Source: Armatimonadota bacterium
GTDB lineage: Bacteria; Armatimonadota; Armatimonadia; Armatimonadales; Armatimonadaceae
Reading direction: 5' to 3'
Length of the DNA: 29,341 bases
Assembly: GCA_030833025.1 (NCBI GenBank)
Contig: JAURHZ010000003.1
Location: forward strand, 1-29,341
In this document: piece by piece, positions 21,249 through 28,523 of the stretch
Position numbering within the stretch: position 1 is the first letter of the stretch
Layout: each line of letters begins with the position of its first letter
The notes under the pieces: generated by a model
Told to the model about the DNA's origin: nothing
Database searches by the model: none
What the model saw: only the letters and a program-made list of their open reading frames with translations
Translations under genes and position numbers: made by a program

Positions 21249-22109
21249 CTATAATTCGAGTACCTTTACCGCTCGTGCGATGTCATAGAATTGCTCAACG
21301 GTGACTTGCTCAGGCCGCGCATCCGATGGAACGGATGTTTTATCCAGAACAGCATGCAGATTGTCATCAGACCATCCAAGTCCGGACGTAAGCGAGTTAC
21401 GCAATGTCTTTCGTCGCTGGTTGAACGCAGCACGCGTAATTCGAGTGAATTCATCGATCGAAATGTCGTTGAACTTGTTATGTGGATGCAGATTTAAGAC
21501 TGCACTGTCGACTTTTGGTGGCGGGTAGAACACACCGCGAGGAACCACGGAGCTGATATGACAATCGCACATAAACTGTGCAACACAGGAAAGAGCGCCG
21601 TACACCTTGGATCCAGCAGCTGCAACCACTCTCTCAGCTACTTCCTTTTGTACGAGGACCGTTGCATGTTCAAATGGTGGGTTGGATTCTAGAATCCGGA
21701 TAAGTAATGGCGATGTGATTTGGTACGGGATATTTGCTACTAGCTTGGTTACGGAATCGTTAGAAAAAGCAATTCCCCAATCAACAGCTAGTGCATCCCC
21801 TTGTACGACCGTCACATTGTCGAGATCAGCTAACGTTTCGTGCAAAACCGAAATCATTCTATGATCAAGCTCAATCGTATAAACCTTGCTTGCGACGGCC
21901 GATAGCAGCCGTGTCATGACGCCAGCCCCAGGACCAATTTCAAGGATTGTTTCGCCGGGTTGTACGGATGCAGCCGAGACGATTTTGGCAAGGTGGTTTT
22001 TGTCAATCAGAAAGTGCTGCCCTAAGGATTTTGACAACCCGATGCCATGCCGCTGCAATACAGCGGTAAGTCCTGATGGTTTTGATATGTCCGGCCCATT
22101 AATACTCAT
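21249..22109 (-). CDS. ksgA: 16S rRNA (adenine1518-N6/adenine1519-N6)-dimethyltransferase
   Basis: The 286-residue protein shows the KsgA/RsmA order of motifs: KSLGQHFLIDKN (27-38), the SAM-binding EIGPGAGVMTRLL (57-69), acidic motif II TIELDHRM, motif III QGDAL, the catalytic NIPY (126-129), the FYPPPKVDSAVL block and FNQRRKTLRNSL near the end. It dimethylates two adjacent adenines in the 3' end of 16S rRNA during small-subunit maturation. The start ATG overlaps the stop of the upstream gene (TAATG), implying coupling. In Bacillus ksgA lies next to the G5/3D gene yabE; here a G5/3D gene is also close but divergent. Confidence 0.96.
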   Translation of the reverse strand: MSINGPDISKPSGLTAVLQRHGIGLSKSLGQHFLIDKNHLAKIVSAASVQPGETILEIGPGAGVMTRLLSAVASKVYTIELDHRMISVLHETLADLDNVTVVQGDALAVDWGIAFSNDSVTKLVANIPYQITSPLLIRILESNPPFEHATVLVQKEVAERVVAAAGSKVYGALSCVAQFMCDCHISSVVPRGVFYPPPKVDSAVLNLHPHNKFNDISIDEFTRITRAAFNQRRKTLRNSLTSGLGWSDDNLHAVLDKTSVPSDARPEQVTVEQFYDIARAVKVLEL

Positions 22110-22714
22110 TAGGACAGCACTTCATCCTCGGTAGGTTCATCATCACCACCCGGATCAGCATACTCCCGTGCTTGTTCACGAACCCGCTCGACATTTCCGA
22201 CTAACCCATTTGGCGCCCGCTGAGTTTGTACCGCGGACAAGGTATCCGGTTTACGTGGCTTTGGCGTAAGGGATGCCGCAGTGCGCAATGACGGAAGGTG
22301 ACCAGGTAGATCTATCCCAACGGGCATATCTGCCTTTGTTGAAACTGGTGGCACAGCAGGTTCGGATGGACGCACGACCTTAGCGTTGTCAACCGAATGT
22401 TCCCGCTCGTGTTGAAAACCAGCAAGGATGAGCGCGCGCTCGATACTTCCGTTCTCAATACTTTCCAGCCAATCGGGTCGTGTACGAGAGTCATCAGCTT
22501 TCATCGATGTCGCAATCACCTGACCACTTTCAGCAAGAATTTGCGTCCGAACGACGGCCCATTGTCGCTCTTTATCGATGTGGGTCAGCTCTGTCACAAT
22601 CCCCCATGTGGGATTTACGGAACGAAACCAACGTATTCTGGCTGGCAGCGGGAGATGTAACCGTCCGGTCTGCGTCCGAATCAAAAGTGCATCGACATCA
22701 AAGGAACTAGCCAT
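22109..22714 (-). CDS. Protein resembling phage single-strand-annealing proteins; function unproven
   Basis: From the ATG at 22714 there are 201 residues. The first 110 contain RIRWFRSVNPTWGIVTELTH, RTQILAESGQVIATSMKADD and SIENGSIERALILAGFQHE. I recall a similar pattern (a WFR...HPDW block, a DxxGRVIATGxG block and ExxxIGRALAxAGFG) in phage-encoded proteins treated as single-strand-annealing or Rad52-like recombinases. The match is by memory and the Gly of the IGRAL motif is replaced by Glu. The C-terminal 90 residues are Pro/Ser/Thr-rich, disordered and end in an acidic tail (GDDEPTEDEVL), as single-stranded DNA-binding proteins often do. It is coupled to ksgA. Upstream in-frame codons to 22846 are probably not translated. 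Confidence 0.7.
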   Translation of the reverse strand: MASSFDVDALLIRTQTGRLHLPLPARIRWFRSVNPTWGIVTELTHIDKERQWAVVRTQILAESGQVIATSMKADDSRTRPDWLESIENGSIERALILAGFQHEREHSVDNAKVVRPSEPAVPPVSTKADMPVGIDLPGHLPSLRTAASLTPKPRKPDTLSAVQTQRAPNGLVGNVERVREQAREYADPGGDDEPTEDEVLS

Positions 22715-22756
22715 ACATCCAGAATACCGGAACAACGACCTTCTGTCTGGAAATGT

Positions 22757-22785
22757 TTGACAGTTCCATGACACTACGATATCCT
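22757..22785 (+). promoter_or_regulatory. Promoter of the G5/3D-domain gene
   Basis: A perfect TTGACA (22757-22762), a 17-nt spacer and TATCCT (22780-22785). The predicted start is near 22792, leaving a leader of about 140 nt that begins with the hairpins described next. Confidence 0.65.
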
Positions 22786-22795
22786 GAAAAGGTTT

Positions 22796-22912
22796 CGCGA
22801 CTGAAGTGTCCACTTTGAGACATTCGCGTTGCCGCATCGTAGGCAATTGTGCTTACGAGCGAACCACCACGTTCGCTCCTGACCACGGGATGATTGTGAT
22901 TCCACAGACATC
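22796..22912 (+). promoter_or_regulatory. Structured 5' leader: four consecutive hairpins, class unknown
   Basis: Hairpin A: CGCGA (22796-22800) and GTGTC (22806-22810) pair with TCGCG (22824-22828) and GACAT (22819-22823), with a 5-nt bulge. Hairpin B: CGTAGGCA (22838-22845) with TGCTTACG (22850-22857), loop ATTG. Hairpin C: GAGCGAAC (22857-22864) with GTTCGCTC (22871-22878), loop CACCAC. Hairpin D: GATG and TGTG (22889-22892, 22895-22898) with CACA and CATC (22903-22906, 22909-22912) around a 2x2 internal loop. B and C abut and could stack coaxially. The ribosome site GGAGG follows at 22922-22926. It does not match the c-di-AMP (ydaO) consensus often found before cell-wall lytic genes. Confidence 0.5.
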
Positions 22913-22931
22913 GCCGAGAAAGGAGGCAGAA

Positions 22932-23735
22932 GTGCCATTAGTTAGTACTTGGGTCCGAACCGGCATAACATCGGTTGCAATCGCGATTACCGCGATTGTA
23001 GCAAATGCCTACGGACAGCAGAGCTTGCACATCACTTTGCGTGATGGAAACAAGCAAATTCAGGCTGAAACGCGCCAAGCAACCATCAAAGACTTGCTTG
23101 ACGAAAAGCAACTACAGCTATCAAAGATGGATCTTATCGAGCCATCCCTACCGTCTAAGCTCACGAATGGGATGACTATTCGGATTACGCGGAAGCGGAT
23201 AGACACCGTAACAGAAGTGACTGCAATCCCCTTTCGCGTATCGAAAGTTTATTCAGATGGATTGCGTGCCGGTACGTCGCAGACGATTGTCGCAGGCGTA
23301 AACGGTTCCAAGTCGGTCGTTTATCAGGACACTTTTGTCAACGATCGCTGTGTGAACCGAAAGAAGCTCAGTGTCAGTGTCAAGCCATCGGTACCTGGCA
23401 TTGTGAAAGAAGGACTTCGCGGTATCCATCTTGCTTCTCGAGGTGCCACATCACGTAGAACAATGACGATGATTGCTACCGGCTATTCGGCATCGGAGAA
23501 CCGGCGTTGGGGTGGTAAAACAGCCACCGGCCGCCCTGCGCGTTTCGGCGTTGTTGCGGTTGACCCTAGGTTCATCAAACTTGGAACACGTGTCTACGTA
23601 GAAGGCTACGGAATCGCAATTGCAGCGGATACTGGTGGTGCCATAAAAGGACGCCGGATTGATCTGTGCTTCAACTCGCGCGCAGAAGCAATGAGGGTTG
23701 GTCGAAAGTCGGTGAAGGTTACTATTCTGAAGTAA
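22932..23735 (+). CDS. Cell-wall protein with DUF348, G5 and 3D domains (YabE/Rpf-like)
   Basis: I start at the GTG at 22932 because AAAGGAGG ends 5 nt upstream; this gives 267 residues. A signal/anchor helix (about 9-27) is followed by a ubiquitin-like DUF348 domain (about 30-85, LHITLRDGNKQIQAETRQATIKD), a G5 domain (about 90-165, TEVTAIPFRVSKVYSD and SKSVVYQDTFVNDR) and a C-terminal 3D domain (about 180-265) with MIATGYSASE, AVDPRFIKLGTRVYVEGYG and AADTGGAIKGRRIDLCF, whose Asp residues form the catalytic-type site. Related YabE and resuscitation-promoting factors remodel peptidoglycan during growth or wake-up. It has its own promoter, a long structured leader and a terminator. Confidence 0.9.
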   Translation: MPLVSTWVRTGITSVAIAITAIVANAYGQQSLHITLRDGNKQIQAETRQATIKDLLDEKQLQLSKMDLIEPSLPSKLTNGMTIRITRKRIDTVTEVTAIPFRVSKVYSDGLRAGTSQTIVAGVNGSKSVVYQDTFVNDRCVNRKKLSVSVKPSVPGIVKEGLRGIHLASRGATSRRTMTMIATGYSASENRRWGGKTATGRPARFGVVAVDPRFIKLGTRVYVEGYGIAIAADTGGAIKGRRIDLCFNSRAEAMRVGRKSVKVTILK

Positions 23736-23756
23736 CCATCCCCGTTGTTGTAATGT

Positions 23757-23792
23757 AGAGCAGATTGCCCTAAAGGCATTCTGCTCTTTTTT
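23757..23792 (+). terminator. Intrinsic terminator of the G5/3D-domain gene
   Basis: AGAGCAGA and TGCC (23757-23769) pair with GGCA and TCTGCTCT (23775-23787), with one T:T mismatch and a 5-nt loop, followed by TTTTT. It begins 21 nt after the stop codon. Confidence 0.9.
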
Positions 23793-24171
23793 CATTTAGC
23801 GCCTTAAAGCAGCTATCACTAATCGACTTCGTTCCACCAATGAACGTCATCTTAATCCTGGCTCGAACTCAGATGCAAAACCGGGGCGTCCTGCCCCTTA
23901 CATAGACTTAGCAACGCGAACAATTGCAGCTCCTACGTGATTTATGTTGCCTCTTGAAAGCAGCACAGGGTTCTCAGCGGGCTACGGACTTTGGAAAAAC
24001 CTGCGCCGCGCATACTATGGCTTGTCAAATATGCATAACCAATCGGCGTTAGTCAGACTTCAATGATGGCTACATTGATAATGCAACGCGAAAACTAACT
24101 ATCGAATGTTGGACGTTTTGAGAATTCACCAACTAATAGTTATCGGAATACATCCAGATATGAATTAGGCA
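23793..24171 (+). other. 379-nt gap between convergent terminators, no gene recognised
   Basis: The strand is undetermined; this entry is given as plus only as a convention. The gap lies between the end of the G5/3D gene and the end of ftsZ and needs no promoter for either neighbour. No frame looks like protein. It contains a hairpin GGGGC-GTCCT-GCCCC (23883-23897), a 5-bp hairpin CGTTC/GAACG (23830-23845) and a repeated 10-mer GCAACGCGAA (23911-23920 and 24083-24092). I could not match it to tmRNA, RNase P, SRP or 6S RNA. Confidence 0.4.
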
Positions 24172-24217
24172 AGAAAAAACCAGGCGCCCAAGGGAATTAC
24201 CCCTAATGACGCCTGGT
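24172..24217 (-). terminator. Intrinsic terminator of ftsZ
   Basis: On the minus strand ACCAGGCG (24210-24217) pairs with CGCCTGGT (24179-24186), an inner AGGG/CCCT stem caps it, and TTTTTTC follows. It begins 14 nt after the ftsZ stop and closes the division cluster. Confidence 0.9.
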
Positions 24218-24231
24218 CGTGCGTTTAGTTC

Positions 24232-25290
24232 TTACTTTCGGTTTTTAAGGAAAGTAGGAATGTCGATGCCACCTTCAGCAGTTGGAACTGGCGGTACAGG
24301 GGTCAGGACCGGTACTGCCGTGGACTTGACCACTGGGTCAAAAATCGGTGCCTGCAGTGCGTTGAACCCGGTCGCAAGGACTGTGATTCTAACTGCACCA
24401 TCCATACGTGGATCTACGACAGCTCCAAAAATGACATTCGCTTCCGCGGAGTCGGTTCGCTCACGAATAAGGTCCATCGCTACATTCAGCTCAGACATTT
24501 TCAGGTCACGACCCGCGGTGATATTCGCCAGAACACTTCGCGCACCACTGATATCCGTCTCGAGGAGCGGTGAACTAACAGCCATCTTAGCTGCTTCTTC
24601 AGCACGATTCTCGCCTTCAGCAAAGCCGATACCCATCAAAGCTGTACCGGCATTCGACATCACAGCTTTGACATCCGCGAAGTCTACGTTGATCAAACCC
24701 GGAATCGTAATGATGTCCGAGATACCGGCTACACCCTGACGAAGAACTTCATCGGCTTCCTTGAACGCATCCAGCATGGAAACATCTTTACCGACCACAG
24801 TAAGCAAACGGTCGTTTGGAATCACGATGATTGTATCGACGTTAGCACGCAGCGCTTCTATACCCTTTTCGGCTGCTTGGCGACGACGTTGACCTTCAAA
24901 CTGAAACGGCTTGGTGATGACTGCGACTGTTAGAATGCCAAGTTCTTTAGCAATCTGTGCGACTACTGGCGCGGCACCAGTACCCGTACCACCGCCCATA
25001 CCGGCAGTGACAAAAACCATGTCAGCACCATCGAGAGCGCGCTGAATCTCAGATTTGCTTTCTTCAGCAGATTGACGTCCCATTTCTGGATTGCCGCCAG
25101 CACCAAGGCCATTTGTAAGGCGTTGCCCTAGCTGTAGCGTATGATCGCACGCGGCCGTCTGAAGTACTTGAATATCGGTATTGAATGCCCAGAACTCGAC
25201 GCCTTCAACTCCAGACTCAACCATACGGTTAACTGCGTTTTGGCCAGCTCCGCCAACACCGATAACCTTGATCTTTGCAAAGTCACTCAT
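24232..25290 (-). CDS. ftsZ: Cell division protein FtsZ
   Basis: The ATG at 25290 has GGTGGGGG about 6 nt upstream and gives 352 residues; ten further in-frame upstream codons overlap that site and are rejected. The tubulin-like GTPase is complete: KVIGVGGAGQNAVNRM, NTD at the guanine site, the tubulin signature GGGTGTGAAP (about 99-108), and the catalytic T7 loop LINVDFADVKAVM. A short linker leads to the C-terminal peptide IDIPTFLKNRK, which binds partners such as FtsA or SepF. FtsZ forms the division ring at mid-cell. It is last in the division cluster, with its own probable promoter and a structured leader. The linker is short, about 20 residues. Confidence 0.98.
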   Translation of the reverse strand: MSDFAKIKVIGVGGAGQNAVNRMVESGVEGVEFWAFNTDIQVLQTAACDHTLQLGQRLTNGLGAGGNPEMGRQSAEESKSEIQRALDGADMVFVTAGMGGGTGTGAAPVVAQIAKELGILTVAVITKPFQFEGQRRRQAAEKGIEALRANVDTIIVIPNDRLLTVVGKDVSMLDAFKEADEVLRQGVAGISDIITIPGLINVDFADVKAVMSNAGTALMGIGFAEGENRAEEAAKMAVSSPLLETDISGARSVLANITAGRDLKMSELNVAMDLIRERTDSAEANVIFGAVVDPRMDGAVRITVLATGFNALQAPIFDPVVKSTAVPVLTPVPPVPTAEGGIDIPTFLKNRK

Positions 25291-25324
25291 AAGTTTGCCC
25301 CCACCTGATTTATCCGTCACGCCT

Positions 25325-25426
25325 TATCAAACAAATGTTCACCAATAGTAATGCGAACTATCGAAAGCGTATACCAGCGAGAATACCGGGATACTAAACC
25401 GCCGTCACGAGAACGGTTGTTTGATA
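25325..25426 (-). promoter_or_regulatory. Structured ftsZ leader closed by a long-range stem
   Basis: In the minus-strand RNA UAUCAAACAA (25417-25426) pairs perfectly with UUGUUUGAUA (25325-25334), and after a 2x2 internal loop GUUC (25411-25414) pairs with GAAC (25337-25340). The enclosed 70 nt contain a 7-bp hairpin CGATAGT/ACTATTG and a weaker GTAT-CC/GG-TATAC hairpin. The element ends about 20 nt before the ribosome site. An alternative ACCG/CGGU hairpin competes with the inner part of the stem. No known class recognised. Confidence 0.5.
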
Positions 25427-25456
25427 GATAAATCTTTACAAGGAAGTTTAAAGCAA

Positions 25457-25485
25457 CTTATAAAACAGAGGCAAACAGATGCCTA
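25457..25485 (-). promoter_or_regulatory. Possible internal promoter for ftsZ
   Basis: On the minus strand TAGGCA (25480-25485) is followed after 17 nt by TATAAG (25457-25462). It overlaps the sbp stop codon. Transcription would start near 25450, giving a leader of about 160 nt that contains the long-range stem. Confidence 0.4.
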
Positions 25486-25833
25486 TGAGGTCGCTTTGGT
25501 GAGCAAAAGCCTCCGGATGAGTGAAAGGTTAAGAAATATTCGCCCCCCCAACATCACGACTGCAGCCAGCACAATGTCAACGCCTATCTTGTCACCAATC
25601 CACGCAAGTAACGCAGCGAGGACGGTGTTGATGATGAACCCAGTGATAAAGATTCCATCCGTAAACTTGCCTTCGAGTGCAGCCCTGATTCCGCCGCATA
25701 TGGCATCCAATGCTGCCAGTACTGCAATGCTCAGGTATGGAGCAAACGTGGGTGAAAGTGTGTACTTTGAGAAGAAAACCACTGAGAATCCAACCGTGAC
25801 TCCGACAACTGGAAACCAGATTTGAGCTTTCAT
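25483..25833 (-). CDS. sbp: Small basic protein family (DUF1290, Sbp)
   Basis: The 116-residue membrane protein has three helices (about 5-22, 32-48 and 62-95) and the family core PYLSIAVLAALDAICGGIRAALEGKF followed by FITGFIINTVLAALLAWIGDKIGVDI, ending with a basic tail (LIRRLLLTKATS). Members sit in division gene clusters of Bacillota and Actinomycetota beside DUF881 genes; their function is not settled. It overlaps the DUF881 stop by 4 nt (ATGA), and precedes ftsZ. Confidence 0.92.
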   Translation of the reverse strand: MKAQIWFPVVGVTVGFSVVFFSKYTLSPTFAPYLSIAVLAALDAICGGIRAALEGKFTDGIFITGFIINTVLAALLAWIGDKIGVDIVLAAVVMLGGRIFLNLSLIRRLLLTKATS

Positions 25834-26687
25834 TTCTGTCCCCTATCCCGATTAACAGACTGTGGATCCTGAACAGCCTTGTCGCCTAGTTTCTCAGCAT
25901 TTTCGCTCTTAATTTGCGCTTCGTTTGCCTTTACATCATTGGCAACTTTTGCATACCGAAGCGCTGTAGAACCTGTATATGCAGGCAGAGTCTGCGCCTT
26001 CACCTTATCAATTGAAACCATGGTGGGATCAACATCACGAAAAGCATCCAGTACACCCTTCGTCATCATCATTCCCGACAATAACGCATCTGGATCACCG
26101 ATAGCTCTTACAATAACTGGCGAGCCAGCAGTTCTGACATCGTTTACCATCACAACCGGCCCGACACACCTGATGGGTGTAAGCCCACTGACTCGCTGAT
26201 CATTGACACTGATAGCTTCTGCACCGGAAGCCCTTAGTTCATTCACAACATCCCGGATGTCACGATCATGGATGTAGTATTCTTCCGATAAGTCACGCCA
26301 GTCTGCTTCCGAAATGTCTTCTGGTTTCTTTTCGGCAAGCTTTGAGTCTCGCAACGTGACGGCAACTCCTGGACCGCTTACCGAGACGGTACCTGCCAGC
26401 ATGTTAGCAACCATCAGATCCTGAGCAAGGAGCTTCGACTTCTCGCTATCGGAGCCTGTTTGTAATTGGTATTCACGAAGGCGCTTTTGAAGGTCTAAAA
26501 CCTGGCGTCGCAATGATGTCGCATCTTCGCGCAGTTCGACAAATGCCCTTGCCAACCGCCCCTGACGAACATCCGGGAGCTGGTCTTTCAAAATTCGATC
26601 TTGTGTCTTAAGTGACAAAGCAACCAGCCCGCCCATTAAGGCTGACAGAACAGTTATCTGAATCGTCCAAGACCGAGCATGCTCCAT
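25830..26687 (-). CDS. DUF881 family protein, division cluster
   Basis: This 285-residue protein has an N-terminal membrane helix (about 9-26), a coiled coil (about 45-78, LREDATSLRRQVLDLQKRLRE) and the DUF881 domain with VSVSGPGVAVTLRDS, RDVVNELRASGAEAISVNDQRVSGLTPIRCVGPVVMVN and a glycine-rich second half with SPVIVRAIGDPDALLSGM. It ends in a long charged tail. The family is placed in division and sporulation gene clusters of Gram-positives; it is probably a periplasm-facing structural protein, role not proven. It lies 16 nt after ftsQ and overlaps sbp. Confidence 0.9.
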   Translation of the reverse strand: MEHARSWTIQITVLSALMGGLVALSLKTQDRILKDQLPDVRQGRLARAFVELREDATSLRRQVLDLQKRLREYQLQTGSDSEKSKLLAQDLMVANMLAGTVSVSGPGVAVTLRDSKLAEKKPEDISEADWRDLSEEYYIHDRDIRDVVNELRASGAEAISVNDQRVSGLTPIRCVGPVVMVNDVRTAGSPVIVRAIGDPDALLSGMMMTKGVLDAFRDVDPTMVSIDKVKAQTLPAYTGSTALRYAKVANDVKANEAQIKSENAEKLGDKAVQDPQSVNRDRGQK

Positions 26688-26703
26688 GAGTTACCTTCTT
26701 GCT

Positions 26704-27540
26704 CTATGGTACGGCGGATTTATCAACTGGATTAGATCTGGTAACCAATGCTGGATATTCATCCGAAAACAGGTTTACAGCGGAGTACTTATGAGAAGTC
26801 AGCAGGTCTGGCCGCTTTTCAATCAGAATTTCAAGGGAATCAAGTTTTTCGCGTAACCTTCTTGGTGTACCGAGTAGCACGTTGACATTGGATGACTGAA
26901 TGACAAATGAGACGTGTTTGTTCTGTATATTGAGCGACGAAGCAGTGACGTCTGGATGCTCACCAAGCCATTTCAGTATCGTTTGGATTCCCGCGACTTG
27001 TACCTTATCTGCAACGCTTATACCGAATCCTGGGTTGGTGATATCAGACTGTAACTGCAAGTTGGGTAACTTATTATCTCCATCCCCTGCTAGCCTAAAT
27101 GGAACCAGTTCGGAATCTAATGCACAACGGCCAATACCGCCTAAATCAGATACCAGCTGAGGTTGGCGATCCTTTACGACTATGTTTAATCGATTTGGAA
27201 ATCCGGTCGTAATTGTTACAGATTTTACAACCGGTAGGTTTCCAAGTGCATCACTCCAACGTGCTATTGGTAGCCGCATAACACTTCTTGGTAGATCAGA
27301 TTGAATCAGGCTTCGAATTTCAGATTCCGTGCACAGCGGCGATGCTTTTACAGAAACTGTTGACGATGTGACGGCAAACATTGGCGACATGTATAGCGCA
27401 GCAGCCACTTGTCCCACCAGTAACAGGAAAAGACCGGCGACGACTGCCTTAGAACTGTCTCTGGTACGTTTCTTTGATCGCAGCCTGGCTGCGCTATGAT
27501 TACTTGTCACTCGGTCATGACGTACTGCAACCTTTGCCAT
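26704..27540 (-). CDS. ftsQ: Cell division protein FtsQ/DivIB
   Basis: The 278-residue protein has a basic cytoplasmic N-terminus (RLRSKKRTRDSSK), one membrane helix (about 32-52), a POTRA domain (about 55-125; SSTVSVKASPLCTESEIRSLI, LPVVKSVTITTGFPNRLNIVVKDRQPQLV) and a beta-rich FtsQ domain to the end. This is the FtsQ/DivIB layout. It links FtsB/FtsL to the septal synthase FtsW-FtsI. Gene order ddl-ftsQ matches the common dcw cluster. The ATG at 27540 lies 3 nt after the ddl stop. The tail after about 250 is variable in the family. Confidence 0.9.
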   Translation of the reverse strand: MAKVAVRHDRVTSNHSAARLRSKKRTRDSSKAVVAGLFLLLVGQVAAALYMSPMFAVTSSTVSVKASPLCTESEIRSLIQSDLPRSVMRLPIARWSDALGNLPVVKSVTITTGFPNRLNIVVKDRQPQLVSDLGGIGRCALDSELVPFRLAGDGDNKLPNLQLQSDITNPGFGISVADKVQVAGIQTILKWLGEHPDVTASSLNIQNKHVSFVIQSSNVNVLLGTPRRLREKLDSLEILIEKRPDLLTSHKYSAVNLFSDEYPALVTRSNPVDKSAVP

Positions 27541-27543
27541 TCG

Positions 27544-28512
27544 CTAATCCCCAAGCGCCAGTTGAATAATCCGTTCGACAAGTACATCAAAAGACATACC
27601 GACTGAGCCAGCCGCTTTTGGCAATAGCGATGTCTCTGTCATCCCTGGAAGCGTATTTGTTTCAAGCACATATATTCCATGCTCACTGACGATCATGTCG
27701 GTGCGACTGTATCCATGGCACCCTAACGCAGAATGACACTCAAGAGCCAAATTCGCCGCCTCCTCAGCCTCACTCGCTTCAAGGTCAGCTGGAACGATTT
27801 CGGTAGCAGCCGCATCATCCGTGGCATATTTACTCGTGTAGTCAAAAAATCCAGATTCTGTAACAATCTCAACAACGGGAAGCGTTGCGACAGTTCCCGT
27901 TCCGATACAAGCCACCGTAATCTCACGGCCAGAGATAAACTCTTCTACCATCAGCTCCGAATCGTACTTTGTTGCCAGTCGCAGGGCTTTTGGTAAATCA
28001 GCAATATCCTTAACAACAGATGTACCGAACGAACTTCCTTGTCGAACTGGCTTGACCACACACGGAAGCCCGAGGTCTTGTTCGATTTTGCGGATCACTG
28101 AACGGCTACTGATGTCGTCTCTCCCAAAGACTAAGTGTGCAGCTACAGGAATACCCGATGCCGCGAACATCGTCTTTGCTCTAACCTTGTCCATCGCAAG
28201 TGAACTAGCCAATACCTTGGAACCTGTATACGGGATTCCAAGAACATCAAGATAACCTTGAACTGTTCCATCTTCACCATCGGGGCCATGGAGAGCAATA
28301 AACACCACATCCGGATACAGCTCCGTCCGCCCGCCGATATCAACGAGTGCCCTCGAAACAGCTCCTGATGGGGCATCTATGATGTCCGCTTTGACATCCC
28401 ACCATTCGACGTCGTGACCAAGTCGAACTAATGCTGCAAAAACCTGACGGCCACTTTGTAGTGAAACCGGACGTTCAGCGCTTGTACCACCGGCCAAGAC
28501 TGCAATTTTCAA
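27544..28512 (-). CDS. ddl: D-alanine--D-alanine ligase
   Basis: The 322-residue ATP-grasp enzyme starts KIAVLAGGTSAERPVSLQSG, the Ddl opening. It then shows FIALHGPDGEDGTVQGYLDVLGIPYTGS with the substrate-binding stretch, MDKVRAKTMFAASGIPV, PCVVKPVRQGSSFGTSVV and the ATP-binding YVLETNTLPGMTETSLLPK with metal ligands. It joins two D-alanines for peptidoglycan precursors in the cytoplasm. The start is a TTG at 28512 with AGGTAGG about 7 nt upstream; no ATG is available nearby. It lies 11 nt after ftsW and 3 nt before ftsQ. Confidence 0.96.
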   Translation of the reverse strand: MKIAVLAGGTSAERPVSLQSGRQVFAALVRLGHDVEWWDVKADIIDAPSGAVSRALVDIGGRTELYPDVVFIALHGPDGEDGTVQGYLDVLGIPYTGSKVLASSLAMDKVRAKTMFAASGIPVAAHLVFGRDDISSRSVIRKIEQDLGLPCVVKPVRQGSSFGTSVVKDIADLPKALRLATKYDSELMVEEFISGREITVACIGTGTVATLPVVEIVTESGFFDYTSKYATDDAAATEIVPADLEASEAEEAANLALECHSALGCHGYSRTDMIVSEHGIYVLETNTLPGMTETSLLPKAAGSVGMSFDVLVERIIQLALGD

Positions 28513-28523
28513 AGTTAACCTAC

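Noticed and set aside
22796..22926. c-di-AMP (ydaO) riboswitch before the G5/3D gene
   Set aside because: The context fits, but the conserved GGGGGA-type blocks of that class are missing.
22806..22931. 42-codon N-terminal extension of the G5/3D protein
   Set aside because: AAAGGAGG ends 5 nt before a GTG that starts a signal peptide, and the extension lies in paired leader hairpins.
23883..23897. GGGGC-GTCCT-GCCCC hairpin as a terminator
   Set aside because: The stem is only 5 bp and the T run on the minus strand is displaced and short.
23793..24171. RNase P, 6S, tmRNA or SRP RNA in the convergent gap
   Set aside because: A short AAAGTCCG match on the minus strand recalls RNase P, but the other conserved blocks (GAGGAAAG context and the ACAGAACCC region) are absent; no motif of the other RNAs was found.
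25469..25484. AGGCA/TGCCT hairpin at the sbp stop as a terminator
   Set aside because: Only 5 bp with a displaced T run; it also overlaps the proposed ftsZ promoter.
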